This document shows, piece after piece, positions 26,901-36,285 of a stretch of DNA of 57,914 bases; position 1 is the first letter of the stretch, and each line of letters starts with the position of its first letter. Below the pieces are notes generated by a model. The model worked only from the letters and a program-made list of their open reading frames with translations, had not been told where the DNA came from and ran no database searches. A program made the position numbers and the translations under genes. This DNA is from Pseudanabaena sp. SR411 (GTDB lineage Bacteria; Cyanobacteriota; Cyanobacteriia; Pseudanabaenales; Pseudanabaenaceae), in the NCBI RefSeq assembly GCF_002251945.1, contig NZ_NDHW01000181.1:1-57914 (forward strand), written 5' to 3'.

Positions 26901-26911
26901 TTCAAAAGTCC

Positions 26912-27697
26912 TTAAGATTCATTTTGGGCAGAGTAGTAAATTCGATGGAGCCAGATCTGCTTTAGAGCCAGCCATATAAAAATCGGAATAGTGGTAGTAT
27001 AGCGATACCATAGCCTACTAGGTTCTTGTGTTAGACGGAATAGCCATTCAAGCCCAGCGTTTCGCATAAACTTTGGAGCTTGCTTCAATACACCAGCGTA
27101 AATAGGAAACACTGCGCCTACTCCAATCATGACAGCCTGAATCTTCTCCCGATATTGAGCCATCCACAATTCTTGCTTTGGACAACCTAGGGCAACAAAG
27201 ACAATTCCCGCTCCACTATCGTTGATGGTTTTGATAATGCTAATGTCTGGATTTAGACTAAGTGGCGCAAATGGTGGAGAATACATTCCAGCAATATTCA
27301 GCTTAGGGAATTCATTTTTTAAGCGCTGACAAATTTTTTCTAGTACCTCTGGACTCGATCCCAAGAGAAAAACACTTATTTGGGCAGTAGAGGCTTGTTC
27401 GCATGCTGTATGAAAAATATCCATACCAGCAACTCTTTCCGCTTGTTTGACTCCCATCAGTTTCATCATCCAAACCAAGGGCATTCCATCTGGGGTAACT
27501 AGATCTGCGTTTCTAAGCAGGTCAGCAAAGTGAGAATTTTGCCAAGCCTCAATTAACATATGAACATTAGCGACACAAACCATCTTACTTTGGTAATTTC
27601 TTGCCCAAGTTACTATCTGACTAACTTGCTCGTCAAAAGATGAAAAGTATACGGGAACTCCAATTAAGTCCTTTGTTGGCATACCATTTTTATCCAT
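26912..27697 (-). CDS. WecG/TagA/CpsF-family glycosyltransferase (GT26)
   Basis: 261 residues from the ATG at 27697; a TTG at 27754 would add 19 residues that do not fit the family, whose members begin close to LIGVPV. Family motifs are CVANVHMLIEAW, the TPDGMPLVW active-site segment (Asp), VAGMDIF, then VALGCPKQELWM and GVGAVFPIYAG. The C-terminal helix APKFMRNAGLEWLFRL is the membrane-association part. Members transfer a HexNAc or its uronic acid form to a polyprenyl-linked GlcNAc, usually as the second sugar after WecA. That fits the WecA-like gene at 18828. It shares the minus strand with the wzc-type gene. Confidence 0.94.
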   Translation of the reverse strand: MDKNGMPTKDLIGVPVYFSSFDEQVSQIVTWARNYQSKMVCVANVHMLIEAWQNSHFADLLRNADLVTPDGMPLVWMMKLMGVKQAERVAGMDIFHTACEQASTAQISVFLLGSSPEVLEKICQRLKNEFPKLNIAGMYSPPFAPLSLNPDISIIKTINDSGAGIVFVALGCPKQELWMAQYREKIQAVMIGVGAVFPIYAGVLKQAPKFMRNAGLEWLFRLTQEPSRLWYRYTTTIPIFIWLALKQIWLHRIYYSAQNES

Positions 27698-28734
27698 ATG
27701 TATAAATCCCAAAGTAAAAAAACTGGTTATCAAACGGAAGTGATTGCTAGGCAAAAAGAGAACCCGTGCAAGATTTGGGAAGATATTGATAAATCAAAGA
27801 TTTTTAATTGTGTTTTTAGCTATTAGAAATAACTAGCCACTACTACTACTAATTTCAATACTTCACGATTAGCGCTTCTAAGTTAATTAACTACCCTGCA
27901 GCAAGCGGACGAGGTATAAAAAATGTTTTGCTTGCACACATTGTTAAGCATTGCAATTTTTATCTTTCGCCACAGGACATGAGGGATTTACCCTAAGAGA
28001 TATAAGATTCTAGAGATTTACATTTTTTAAAAATGTTTGATTCAATGTTTGATTTGTCTTATATAATTTACCATAACTATACATGAGAATAATAATAATT
28101 CAAAAAAATAAGACAGTTTTGTAAATTTTCTACAACTTTCAAAGCATTAATAAAAATATGCTATTTGGAGTCTGTTTAAAAGGTGGCACACAAGCTTTGG
28201 ATAGTACTTAATTCTAGGGTCTTAGCTATTTTGGCTCGCAGTCTTGCTGCGTAATTATCCTTAAGACAGCTTTCCCAATCCAATATTTTGGATACTTTTA
28301 GAAGCTTGTATCGTTTGTCCTGTATAGAACATCATTCCACTTGTTATTTAAACTAGTTGTGAGCATTTTAGCTCACAGCTAGTTAAATAATGCAATTCTT
28401 AGAAAGACTGCCCTGTAATGCTTATAACCTCATTTACAAATTATCCAAAGTATTGAAACAGCCTCTTAAACTTAGCTTTTTTAGTATTTAGAATGTTATG
28501 TCAATAGCCATTAAAGTTTTTTCCTAAAAAGATCCAAAATGTTAAATCTTGAGTTTAGGGAAGGTATCATATGTATAACGACTGTATAGCGACTATTAAA
28601 TAAGCTATGAGAGGATATTTAGATTGGTATTAGTGCAAAAGCTATTTTCACAATCCCTATCTAGCAAGAGACTTTCAAATAGTGAGCTAATCTCAATTTT
28701 TTTATGACTTCAATACAATGAGTAGAACAAGATA
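27698..28734. other. ~1 kb AT-rich divergent intergenic region
   Basis: It separates the minus-strand WecG-like gene from the plus-strand amino-sugar operon, so promoters for both should lie here; I could not pick them with confidence. No gene is supportable. It holds an inverted repeat at 28344-28390 and a possible non-autonomous element at 28168-28465 with terminal GAGTCTGTTT / AAACAGCCTC (9 of 10 complementary). Confidence 0.6.
28344..28390. repeat. ~20-bp inverted repeat
   Basis: Arm 28344-28364 pairs with 28371-28390 around a 6-base loop, with one bulged A and one mismatch. No T-run follows. It lies inside the possible 28168-28465 element and might be its internal hairpin. Confidence 0.75.
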
Positions 28735-29229
28735 ATGCCAGTCAATGAAGATGTCCAGTTGAGTGAAAGCGTTAAAATTTTCCATCCCCAACTCGTTAAC
28801 CTTTATGGTTGTCGTATTGATGATGATACAAAAATTGGAACGTTTGTAGAAATTCAAAAAAATGTGGAGGTTGGTAAGCGCTGCAAAATATCCTCTCACA
28901 CCTTTCTTTGTGAGGGTGTTGTGATTGAAGATGAGGTTTTTATTGGACATGGAGTAATGTTTACCAATGATCTTTATCCACGATCTACAAATACTGATGG
29001 GAGCTTACAAACAGAGGCTGATTGGGCTGTTGTCAAAACCTATGTGAAGCGTGGAGCCTCCATTGGTAGTAATGCCACTATTTTGGCAGGAATAACTATT
29101 GGCGAAAATGCTCTTGTCGGTGCAGGTGCAGTGGTTACCCACGATGTTTTGGAGTACTCCATCGTAGTTGGTGTGCCTGCGAGGGTTGTAGGAGATGTAC
29201 GTGATCGCGATAAATCTACCTCGCAATGA
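28735..29229 (+). CDS. Left-handed beta-helix N-acyltransferase (WbpD/WlbB-like)
   Basis: 164 residues made of hexapeptide repeats (IGTFVEIQKNVEVG, ISSHTFLCEGVVIED, VFIGHGVMFTNDLYPR, ASIGSNATILAGITIGE, ALVGAGAVVTHDV). The FTNDLYPR loop after the fourth coil is characteristic of sugar-nucleotide 3-N-acetyltransferases such as WbpD/WlbB, which acetylate a UDP-3-amino-sugar with acetyl-CoA. The next two genes encode the matching oxidoreductase and aminotransferase, so a 2,3-diamino sugar (uronic acid or 6-deoxy type) is the likely product. It starts the operon after about 1 kb of non-coding DNA. Confidence 0.92.
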   Translation: MPVNEDVQLSESVKIFHPQLVNLYGCRIDDDTKIGTFVEIQKNVEVGKRCKISSHTFLCEGVVIEDEVFIGHGVMFTNDLYPRSTNTDGSLQTEADWAVVKTYVKRGASIGSNATILAGITIGENALVGAGAVVTHDVLEYSIVVGVPARVVGDVRDRDKSTSQ

Positions 29230-29319
29230 TTATTGGCTAGTTTTTAGCTTTTAGTCTTGTCGTTTATGTTTTTTGCACAATTTTTTGTAAATATATCTTT
29301 ATATCTTTAATAAGTACAT

Positions 29320-30366
29320 ATGGGCAGCATTAATAGCATCAATATTGGTGTCATTGGCTATGGCTATTGGGGACCAAACCTAGTTAGAAATTTTTCGGAA
29401 CTCTCAGGTGTTAATGTCAGGACTGTCAGTGATTTTAGCCCCGATCTTCTGGCAAAAGCCAAGGCTCGTTATCCTGCGATTCAGATCACAACAGACTGTA
29501 GTGACATTTTTAACGATCCTGAGATTGATGCAGTAGCGATCGCCACTCCTGTTTCCACACACTTTAAGCTGGCATTAGCAGCATTGCAGTCTGGGAAGCA
29601 TGTGATGGTTGAAAAGCCAATGACAATGACTTCTGAGCAATCCATTGAGTTGTTAGCTGAAGCCAAGCGTCAAAACCGAATATTGATGGTGGATCATACC
29701 TTTGTCTATACAGGAGCAGTCCGTAAAATGGCGGAATTAGTTTCTAGCAAAGAACTTGGTGATATTTATTACTATGATTCAGTGCGAGTCAATCTTGGGC
29801 TGTTTCAACATGATGTCAATGTCCTTTGGGATCTTGCAGTTCATGATCTCTCGATTATGGACTATGTCTTGCCAGCCAAACCCTATGCGGTGTCAGCAAC
29901 TGGAATCAGTCATGTACCTAATGGAACCGAAAATATTGCTTACTTGACCCTGTTTTTTGAAAACAACTTGATCGCGCACTTACATGTGAATTGGCTAGCT
30001 CCTGTCAAAGTTCGACGAACTTTGATCGGAGGAAGTCAAAAAATGATTGTGTTCGATGACTTAGATCCGAGTGAAAAGATTAAAGTGTATGACAAAGGCA
30101 TCACTTTAAATAACAATGATTCTGAAAGTGTCTATCAAAAAATGATTGGTTATCGGACAGGTGATATGTGGTCACCAAAGCTAGATATAACAGAAGCACT
30201 GCGGACAGAAGGGCTGCATTTTTTACACTGCATTCAAACAGGAGAGCGTCCTATTAGTGATGGCGAAGCAGGGCTGCGAGTTGTCAAAATTCTTGAAGCA
30301 GCAAATCAGTCCATGAAAGAACAAGGAAAGTTAGTCAAATTAAATTTAGCGGAGGTGTCGTCGTGA
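29320..30366 (+). CDS. Gfo/Idh/MocA-family sugar-nucleotide 3-dehydrogenase (WbpB/WlbA-like)
   Basis: 348 residues. The N-terminal Rossmann fold has [16 protein letters not shown] (10-25). The active-site Lys is Lys99 in VEKPMTM, and the C-terminal sheet has the [10 protein letters not shown] segment with His. The GYGYWGPN start is typical of WlbA/WbpB enzymes, which oxidise C3 of a UDP-sugar (for WbpB, UDP-GlcNAcA) with tightly bound NAD. In characterised systems 2-oxoglutarate regenerates the NAD and leaves 2-hydroxyglutarate. The stop overlaps the start of the aminotransferase (GTGA), so the two enzymes are made together, as expected for a dehydrogenase-aminotransferase pair acting in sequence. 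Confidence 0.92.
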   Translation: MGSINSINIGVIGYGYWGPNLVRNFSELSGVNVRTVSDFSPDLLAKAKARYPAIQITTDCSDIFNDPEIDAVAIATPVSTHFKLALAALQSGKHVMVEKPMTMTSEQSIELLAEAKRQNRILMVDHTFVYTGAVRKMAELVSSKELGDIYYYDSVRVNLGLFQHDVNVLWDLAVHDLSIMDYVLPAKPYAVSATGISHVPNGTENIAYLTLFFENNLIAHLHVNWLAPVKVRRTLIGGSQKMIVFDDLDPSEKIKVYDKGITLNNNDSESVYQKMIGYRTGDMWSPKLDITEALRTEGLHFLHCIQTGERPISDGEAGLRVVKILEAANQSMKEQGKLVKLNLAEVSS

Positions 30367-31460
30367 TTCCATTTGTCGATCTAAAAACTCAGTACCTTAG
30401 TATCAAAGATGAAATTGATACAGCCGTATTAAAAGTGTTGGATAGCACCCAATTTATTCTGGGAAGTGAAGTCGCCGCCCTAGAAGCAGAATTTGCTAAT
30501 TATAGCCAAGCTAGCTTTGGGATTGCGCTGAACACAGGTACAAGTGCGCTGCATTTAGCATTACTAGCGGCTGGGATTGGTGCAGGTGATGAAGTAATTA
30601 CTATACCGATGACTTTTGTGGCAACGACAGCTGCAATTTGTTACACAGGAGCCACCCCTGTTTTTGTCGATATTGATCCTGTCACTTATACAATTGATGT
30701 CACTCAAATCGAGCAAGCGATCACTGGGCGGACTAAAGCGATTCTGCCTGTCCATCTATATGGTCAATCCGCAGATATGGATCCAATTTTAGAAATTGCC
30801 CGTCGTCATAATTTGGTTGTGATCGAAGATGCGGCTCAAGCCCATGGAGCTGAGTATAAAGGCCGTCGAGTGGGAAGCATTGGAGACATTGGGTGCTTTA
30901 GTTTTTACCCCGGTAAAAACTTAGGTGCTTATGGTGAAGGCGGTATGGCTGTAACCAATAATCCTGAATATGATCAGACGATGAGGATGTTGCGCGACTG
31001 GGGACAAGAAAAGAGGTATCACCATGTTCTCAAAGGCTATAACTATCGAATGGATGGCATTCAAGGTGCGATTTTACGGGTAAAAATGCGCTATATCGAA
31101 GCATGGACAGAAGCTAGAATTGCCTGTGCTGCCAACTATAATGAACTATTGGCAGAATCTGGTTTAGGGCTTCCTTCAGCGTTACCACATAACCGTCATG
31201 TTTACCATATATATGCTGTGCGATCGCCTCAACGTGATGCTCTTCAGCAGAGTTTACAAGCCCATGATATTCAAACTGGCATTCACTATCCAATTCCTGT
31301 ACATTTGCAAAAATCCTATTCAGAGTTAGGACATAAGGTGGGGGATTTCCCTCATTCAGAGGCTGTTGCTAATGAAGTACTCTCTCTACCCATGTATCCA
31401 GAGTTACCCATTGAGTCACAAACTCAGGTTGCTAAAGCCATAATTAGCTCTATTAGATAG
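30363..31460 (+). CDS. DegT/DnrJ/EryC1/StrS aminotransferase (WbpE/WlbC-like)
   Basis: 365 residues, PLP-dependent fold I. The start [17 protein letters not shown] is that of WbpE/WlbC and FdtB-type enzymes. Phosphate-binding [11 protein letters not shown] (57-67), Asp in [12 protein letters not shown] and the Schiff-base Lys185 in [16 protein letters not shown] are present, with the late [10 protein letters not shown]. It would aminate the 3-keto sugar nucleotide made by the preceding oxidoreductase, with glutamate as amino donor, giving 2-oxoglutarate. The GTG start overlaps the oxidoreductase stop by four bases. An acyltransferase gene follows nine bases later. Confidence 0.94.
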   Translation: MIPFVDLKTQYLSIKDEIDTAVLKVLDSTQFILGSEVAALEAEFANYSQASFGIALNTGTSALHLALLAAGIGAGDEVITIPMTFVATTAAICYTGATPVFVDIDPVTYTIDVTQIEQAITGRTKAILPVHLYGQSADMDPILEIARRHNLVVIEDAAQAHGAEYKGRRVGSIGDIGCFSFYPGKNLGAYGEGGMAVTNNPEYDQTMRMLRDWGQEKRYHHVLKGYNYRMDGIQGAILRVKMRYIEAWTEARIACAANYNELLAESGLGLPSALPHNRHVYHIYAVRSPQRDALQQSLQAHDIQTGIHYPIPVHLQKSYSELGHKVGDFPHSEAVANEVLSLPMYPELPIESQTQVAKAIISSIR

Positions 31461-31469
31461 AGGATTTCC

Positions 31470-32180
31470 ATGTCTGATTTTGTAAAATCCAAAGTAGTCG
31501 CAGCCTTCCATGGCTTACAAGAAGATAAGCTAGATCCTGATTTTGAAGTTCAATTAGCCGAGTATCTCCGCAATCAGTACGATCTCCAATCATTAGTTGA
31601 ACTGTATTCTCGGTTTGTGGCTAGTGACGGTAATTTTGACGGATTAATGCGGCGGGCTATTTGGCGAGCTGTTGCTCGTAAATTTGGTCATAGTATCCAG
31701 ATTGGTAATGGAGTTGGATTTAAACATCTTGAAACCTTTGAGCTTGGGAATAAAGTTTTTATTGGATCTCAAAGCTATATTCAAGGTCGTTTTGATGGCA
31801 CTTGTCGCATTGGCAACCATGTTTGGATTGGTCCTCAAAGCTATTTTGATGCTCGCGATCTAGTCATTGAAGACTATGTGGGATGGGGGCCTGGGGCAAA
31901 AGTTCTAGGCTCAGCTCACACTGGTTTGCCAATTGAGCTACCCATTGTCAAAACTGATTTGGAAATCAAGTCGGTCAGAATTAAAGCAGGAGCCGATATA
32001 GGGATGAATGCAGTTATACTTCCTGGTGTAACCATTGGTGAAGGTAGCATTATTGGTGCTGGAGCAGTGGTTACTAAGGATGTACCTGCCTATGCGATCG
32101 TTGCTGGCGTTCCTGCAAAGTTTTTACGCTGGCGTGAAGGATATCAACCATTAGAAAGTATTACAGAACATGAAAAATAG
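31470..32180 (+). CDS. Hexapeptide-repeat acyltransferase (LbH, WcaF/CatB-like)
   Basis: 236 residues. A helical N-terminus (1-60) is followed by beta-helix repeats: [33 protein letters not shown], then [13 protein letters not shown] with a likely catalytic His, and the long run [19 protein letters not shown]. The C-terminus is the usual [14 protein letters not shown]. Such enzymes transfer acetyl or other acyl groups to sugars or lipid-linked sugars. It overlaps the following epimerase gene by 11 bases, so it belongs to the amino-sugar operon. It differs from the 164-residue acyltransferase at the start of the operon and probably acts on another position or sugar. Confidence 0.9.
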   Translation: MSDFVKSKVVAAFHGLQEDKLDPDFEVQLAEYLRNQYDLQSLVELYSRFVASDGNFDGLMRRAIWRAVARKFGHSIQIGNGVGFKHLETFELGNKVFIGSQSYIQGRFDGTCRIGNHVWIGPQSYFDARDLVIEDYVGWGPGAKVLGSAHTGLPIELPIVKTDLEIKSVRIKAGADIGMNAVILPGVTIGEGSIIGAGAVVTKDVPAYAIVAGVPAKFLRWREGYQPLESITEHEK

Positions 32181-33141
32181 TCGAGTATTGGTTACAGGTG
32201 GCGCAGGTCTGGTTGGTTCTCATATTGCTGACCTTCTTGTTAAAGAAGAAGTTGCAGAAATTATCATTCTTGATAATTTTACACGCGGACAGATGTCAAA
32301 CCTAGCTTGGGCAGAGGAAAATGGCAATGTCAAAGTTGTGGAAGGTGATATTCGCGATCTCAAACTTTTAGATGAAGTTATGCAAGATATAGATATTGTC
32401 TTTCATCAAGCTGCGATTCGGATTACCCAATGTGCTGCAGAACCTCGTCTAGCACTAGAAGTAATGGCAGATGGTACTTATAACGTATTGGAAGCAGCCG
32501 TAAAAGCTAAGGTGAAAAAAGTAGTTGCTGCATCATCTGCATCAATATATGGGATGGCAGATGAATTTCCCACCACAGAGCTGCATCACCCTTACAATAA
32601 CCGTACTCTTTACGGCGCTACCAAGATTTTTAATGAAGCTTTATTACGCAGCTTTTATGACATGTATGGACTAGATTATGTGGCTCTGCGTTACTTCAAT
32701 GTCTATGGTCCGAGAATGGATATTTATGGTGTCTATACCGAAGTGTTAATTCGGTGGATGGAACGCATCATTGCAGGTAAACCTCCGTTGATTTTTGGTG
32801 ATGGTAAACAGACAATGGACTTTATCTATATCGGGGACATTGCGAGAGCAAATATCTTAGCCGCCAAAGCCGATGTCACTGATGAAGTGTTTAATATTGC
32901 CAGTAGTGTTGAAAGTAGCTTAAATGATTTGGCTTACGGTTTAACAAAAGTCATGGGATCTGATTTACAGCCCGAATATGGTGAGGAGCGTAAAGTTAAT
33001 CCTGTTGCTCGTAGGCTCGCAGATGTGACTAAAGCCAAGCAGTTGCTCGGCTTTGAAGCGGAGGTATCACTTGAGGATGGCTTGAGCAAATTGGTAACTT
33101 GGTGGCTTGCACAAAAGAATAAGGAGGCGACTAATGTCTGA
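32170..33141 (+). CDS. NAD-dependent nucleotide-sugar epimerase/dehydratase (extended SDR)
   Basis: 323 residues. Rossmann motif [13 protein letters not shown] (9-21) is followed by VEGDIRD, the catalytic Ser region ASSASIYG (121-128) and Tyr148/Lys152 in [16 protein letters not shown] and [19 protein letters not shown] are those of UDP-glucose/GlcNAc 4-epimerase-like SDRs. It would interconvert or dehydrate a UDP- or other NDP-sugar for the cluster. The start overlaps the acyltransferase stop by 11 bases, and its own stop overlaps the following aminotransferase by 8 bases, with that gene's AAGGAGG inside this frame. Confidence 0.93.
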   Translation: MKNSRVLVTGGAGLVGSHIADLLVKEEVAEIIILDNFTRGQMSNLAWAEENGNVKVVEGDIRDLKLLDEVMQDIDIVFHQAAIRITQCAAEPRLALEVMADGTYNVLEAAVKAKVKKVVAASSASIYGMADEFPTTELHHPYNNRTLYGATKIFNEALLRSFYDMYGLDYVALRYFNVYGPRMDIYGVYTEVLIRWMERIIAGKPPLIFGDGKQTMDFIYIGDIARANILAAKADVTDEVFNIASSVESSLNDLAYGLTKVMGSDLQPEYGEERKVNPVARRLADVTKAKQLLGFEAEVSLEDGLSKLVTWWLAQKNKEATNV

Positions 33142-34342
33142 AAAGCTCCAAAATATTCCGATCGCTAAACCTTGGATGGGTGAAGCCGAAGCCGAAGCCG
33201 CGAGTCGGGCGATTATGTCTGGATGGGTCACCCAAGGACCTGAAGTTGCAGCGTTTGAGCTAGAGTTTGCCACTTACGTGGGGTCTAAACACGCTTGTGC
33301 TGTATCTAATTGCACGACAGCTTTACACCTAGCGCTGTTAGCAGTTGGGGTAAAGCCTAGGGATGAGGTAATTACAGTTAGCCATTCTTATATCGCAACT
33401 GCCAATAGCATTCGCTATTGTGGTGCATTACCAGTATTTGTGGACATTGATCCGCAAACCTACAATATCAATCCAGCATTAATTTCTGAAGCCATCAGCG
33501 ATCGCACTCGTGCCATTTTAGTAGTTCACCAAATTGGGATGCCTTGCGATCTCAAAGCAATTTTAGAGATTGCTCACCAGCACAATTTGCCTGTGATTGA
33601 AGATGCTGCTTGTGCGATCGGTAGTGAAATTCTCTGGAATGGTGAGTGGGAAAAAATTGGAAAGCCTCATGGTGATATCGCTTGCTTTTCCTTCCATCCC
33701 CGCAAGATCATTTCCACTGGTGATGGCGGCATGTTGACTACCTCTAATCCTGAATGGGATCGGCAGTTTCGACTTTTGCGTCAACATGGTATGAGCGTTG
33801 CCGACACAGTACGTCACGGAGCTAAGCAAGTTATCTTTGAGTCCTATCCAATCTTGGGTTACAACTATCGGATGACTGACATTCAAGCTGCGGTCGGTCG
33901 TGAGCAGCTTAAACGTTTGCCTGCGATCGTGGAACGCCGCCGCTATTTAGCCCAACGCTATCATGAACTATTAGCAGATGTAGAGGGATTGCAATTACCA
34001 ACTGAGCCAGATTGGGCGCGGAGCAACTGGCAGAGTTATGCTATAAGACTGACAGACAAGTACGATCAGGTGCAAGTAATGCAGCAGATGCTAGACCAAG
34101 GCATTGCCACAAGGCGCGGCATTATGAACACACATCGTGAACCTGCCTATCAAAAGGAAGCTTGGTCTTGTGGAGCTACACCAAAACCATGTAACTGTGG
34201 GGCAGGAAAATGCGATCGCTTGACAGAAAGCGAGAAAGCTCAAGATAGTTGTATTCTGTTACCACTTTTCCATCAAATGACCAATCAAGATCTTGATCGA
34301 ATTGTTGAAGCCTTGAAAAATTCACTGATCAAACATGACTAA
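33134..34342 (+). CDS. DegT/DnrJ/EryC1/StrS aminotransferase with Cys cluster
   Basis: 402 residues from the ATG at 33134, chosen because AAGGAGG at 33121-33127 lies six bases upstream; a TTG at 33107 would add nine residues. PLP fold I with [25 protein letters not shown] and Schiff-base Lys191 in FSFHPRKIISTGDGGM, like perosamine synthase and PglE-type 4-aminotransferases. Near the C-terminus, between EPAYQKEAW and the family's usual SCILLPLFHQM, it has an insertion with Cys346, Cys353, Cys355 and Cys360, a spacing that could bind a metal. It probably aminates a 4-keto sugar made with the preceding SDR. This is the second aminotransferase of the operon. Confidence 0.93.
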   Translation: MSEKLQNIPIAKPWMGEAEAEAASRAIMSGWVTQGPEVAAFELEFATYVGSKHACAVSNCTTALHLALLAVGVKPRDEVITVSHSYIATANSIRYCGALPVFVDIDPQTYNINPALISEAISDRTRAILVVHQIGMPCDLKAILEIAHQHNLPVIEDAACAIGSEILWNGEWEKIGKPHGDIACFSFHPRKIISTGDGGMLTTSNPEWDRQFRLLRQHGMSVADTVRHGAKQVIFESYPILGYNYRMTDIQAAVGREQLKRLPAIVERRRYLAQRYHELLADVEGLQLPTEPDWARSNWQSYAIRLTDKYDQVQVMQQMLDQGIATRRGIMNTHREPAYQKEAWSCGATPKPCNCGAGKCDRLTESEKAQDSCILLPLFHQMTNQDLDRIVEALKNSLIKHD

Positions 34343-34353
34343 ATCGCGGCGTA

Positions 34354-35079
34354 GTGATGCTGGAATCTTTGATTTTTTTTGCGTTGCTCTGGGTGTTGTG
34401 GCTAGTCAGTTCTCGACAACAGAAACGTCGAGTCATTCTCCCCGTAGCGATTATTGGCGTGATTTACCTGTTCTTAACTTCGCCGATTGGGGTTGACTTA
34501 GCAAATCATGGCTTAACGTTTGCTTTACCTCCAGATACTGGTGAAAAAGCTGATGCGATCATCATTCTAGGACGCGGTGAGTCGTTGCGTTCTCATCGAG
34601 TAGAAGTAGCTAGTAAACTATGGAAAGCGCAACGCGCACCCCAAATTTTTGTGAGCGGAATGTTGGATGCCGAAGAATCAATCTCCCAATTGCAAAATTG
34701 GGGAATTTCAAAAATCTATTTGAGTGGCGAACGTTGCTCGCAGACGACCGAAGAAAATGCTCAATTTACTACGGCGGTGCTACATCCTCAAGGGATTCAG
34801 AAGATTCTTTTATTGACAGATGCTCCCCACATGCTGCGATCTCAGATCTTATTTCAAAGTTTTGGGTTTAAAGTGATTGCCCACTCAATTCCCTTACCCA
34901 CAAACTGGAGTACGAATGATCGACTTGGTACTGTAATACGGGAGTATGTTGGTTTGATAATCTATCGATGGCAAGGTCGCCTGCGCCAACGCACCCAAGA
35001 CGAAATTGATCATCCAAATGTAGAAGTTACCGATCGACTCAAAGCTTGGCATTGCCATGTGAGTGGAGAAAAAAATTAG
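34354..35079 (+). CDS. YdcF/ElyC/SanA-like DUF218 membrane protein
   Basis: 241 residues, starting GTG-ATG; either codon could be used. Two N-terminal membrane segments (about 4-20 and 27-45) precede a soluble DUF218 domain: ADAIIILGRGES, IFVSGM, the SGERCSQTTEENA segment with the conserved Glu-Asn, and ILLLTDAPHMLRS. Relatives such as ElyC and SanA affect cell-envelope integrity and polyprenyl-lipid use in enteric bacteria; the reaction is not established. Its place within a polysaccharide precursor operon fits a role in envelope or lipid-carrier handling, but this is inference. It follows the aminotransferase by 11 bases and precedes the oxidase by 12. Confidence 0.87.
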   Translation: MMLESLIFFALLWVLWLVSSRQQKRRVILPVAIIGVIYLFLTSPIGVDLANHGLTFALPPDTGEKADAIIILGRGESLRSHRVEVASKLWKAQRAPQIFVSGMLDAEESISQLQNWGISKIYLSGERCSQTTEENAQFTTAVLHPQGIQKILLLTDAPHMLRSQILFQSFGFKVIAHSIPLPTNWSTNDRLGTVIREYVGLIIYRWQGRLRQRTQDEIDHPNVEVTDRLKAWHCHVSGEKN

Positions 35080-35091
35080 GAGGTTAAATTT

Positions 35092-36285
35092 ATGTATGAC
35101 TCGATAGTAATTGGAGGAGGTATTGTTGGACTCTCAACAGCTATGGCTTTACTAAGTTCCAACCCCAACCTTCGCATTGCAGTTCTGGAGAAAGAAAGTG
35201 CTTGGAGCAAACATCAAACAGGTCATAACAGTGGAGTTATCCATTCTGGAATTTATTACAAACCTGGAAGCTTGAAAGCTAAGCTTTGCAGCACAGGTTG
35301 TGAGTCTATGGTACAGTTTTGTCGAGAACATAACATCGCGCATGATGTTTGTGGCAAAGTGATTGTTGCCACCCAAACTAATGAATTACCAGCCTTAGAA
35401 AATATCTACCAACGAGGTTTAGCGAATGGAATTAAAGTTGCCAAATTAACGGCAGAACAAGTTAAAGAAATTGAACCTCATGTGAATTGTATTGCAGGAA
35501 TTCAAGTATTTTCAACAGGAATTACTGATTATAAACAAGTCTGTCGTAAGTATGCGGAATTGATCGAGTGTTGGGGAGGTGATTTGCATCTCAATACAAA
35601 AGTCGAGAAAATTGTTGAAACGTCTGATGGACAAAGAATTGAGACTAATAATGGTGTTTTTGAAACTCGTAGCTTAATCAATTGTGCAGGATTATATAGC
35701 GATCGCATTGCCAAACTTAATCAAGTTGATCCTGAAGCAAAAATAGTTCCCTTCCGAGGTGAATACTACGAATTAAAGCCAGAAAAAAGATACTTAGTTA
35801 AACATCTAATTTACCCTGTCCCCAATCCCAATTTCCCCTTTCTAGGTGTTCATTTCACGCGCATGATCGATGGGAATATCCATGCAGGACCTAATGCAGT
35901 TCTGAGCTTAAAACGTGAAGGCTACAATAAAACAGACTTCGATCTCAAAGATTTTACGGAAGTAATGACTTACCCTGGCTTTTGGAAATTAGCATTCAAA
36001 CATGCAGATGAAGGACTCCAAGAAATGATTCGCTCTTTTAGCAAAGCTGCATTTGTGCGGAGCTTGCAAAAACTTATTCCCGAAGTTCAAGCTGATGATC
36101 TAGTACCTAGTCATGCTGGCGTAAGAGCGCAGGCTCTAATGAATGATGGTAGTCTAGTTGATGATTTTTTAATTGTCAGAACAAAAAATTCTATCCATGT
36201 CTGTAATGCTCCATCTCCAGCAGCTACTTCCTCGATTGAAATCGGCAAGGTAATCGCAGACAAAAAACTTGATTTTTGTTTCTAA
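35092..36285 (+). CDS. lhgO: L-2-hydroxyglutarate oxidase (FAD)
   Basis: 397 residues. FAD-binding dinucleotide motif IVIGGGIVGLSTAMAL (5-20), then HQTGHNSGVIHSGIYYKPGS, the segment typical of LhgO/L2HGDH, and a C-terminal SHAGVRAQALMNDG. The family oxidises L-2-hydroxyglutarate to 2-oxoglutarate and passes electrons to oxygen or quinone. AGGAGG lies just before the ATG, 12 bases after the DUF218 gene, so it belongs to the amino-sugar operon. This is a metabolic repair enzyme in an unexpected place. A reason may be that the WbpB-like enzyme of the same operon can produce 2-hydroxyglutarate when it regenerates NAD. A hairpin 67 bases after the stop probably ends the operon. Confidence 0.92.
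   Translation: MYDSIVIGGGIVGLSTAMALLSSNPNLRIAVLEKESAWSKHQTGHNSGVIHSGIYYKPGSLKAKLCSTGCESMVQFCREHNIAHDVCGKVIVATQTNELPALENIYQRGLANGIKVAKLTAEQVKEIEPHVNCIAGIQVFSTGITDYKQVCRKYAELIECWGGDLHLNTKVEKIVETSDGQRIETNNGVFETRSLINCAGLYSDRIAKLNQVDPEAKIVPFRGEYYELKPEKRYLVKHLIYPVPNPNFPFLGVHFTRMIDGNIHAGPNAVLSLKREGYNKTDFDLKDFTEVMTYPGFWKLAFKHADEGLQEMIRSFSKAAFVRSLQKLIPEVQADDLVPSHAGVRAQALMNDGSLVDDFLIVRTKNSIHVCNAPSPAATSSIEIGKVIADKKLDFCF

Larger units (their letters stand above)
26293..26911. other. 619-base non-coding interval with three inverted repeats
   Basis: This interval lies between the minus-strand WecG-like gene and the minus-strand wzc-type gene. I see no gene in it. It contains the nested stem at 26573-26685, a 9-bp hairpin at 26774-26799 and a 16-bp imperfect inverted repeat at 26834-26900, so it is probably a regulatory leader/terminator zone or a remnant of small mobile elements. 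Confidence 0.7.

Noticed and set aside
27890-27930. GC-richer patch with CTGCAGCAAGCGGACGAGG as an IS200/IS605-type end
   Set aside because: No matching transposase, no convincing stem and only one copy seen; too weak to list as an element.
33563-33886. 107-residue antisense frame in the second aminotransferase
   Set aside because: Shadow of a well-conserved PLP-enzyme region including the Schiff-base Lys.
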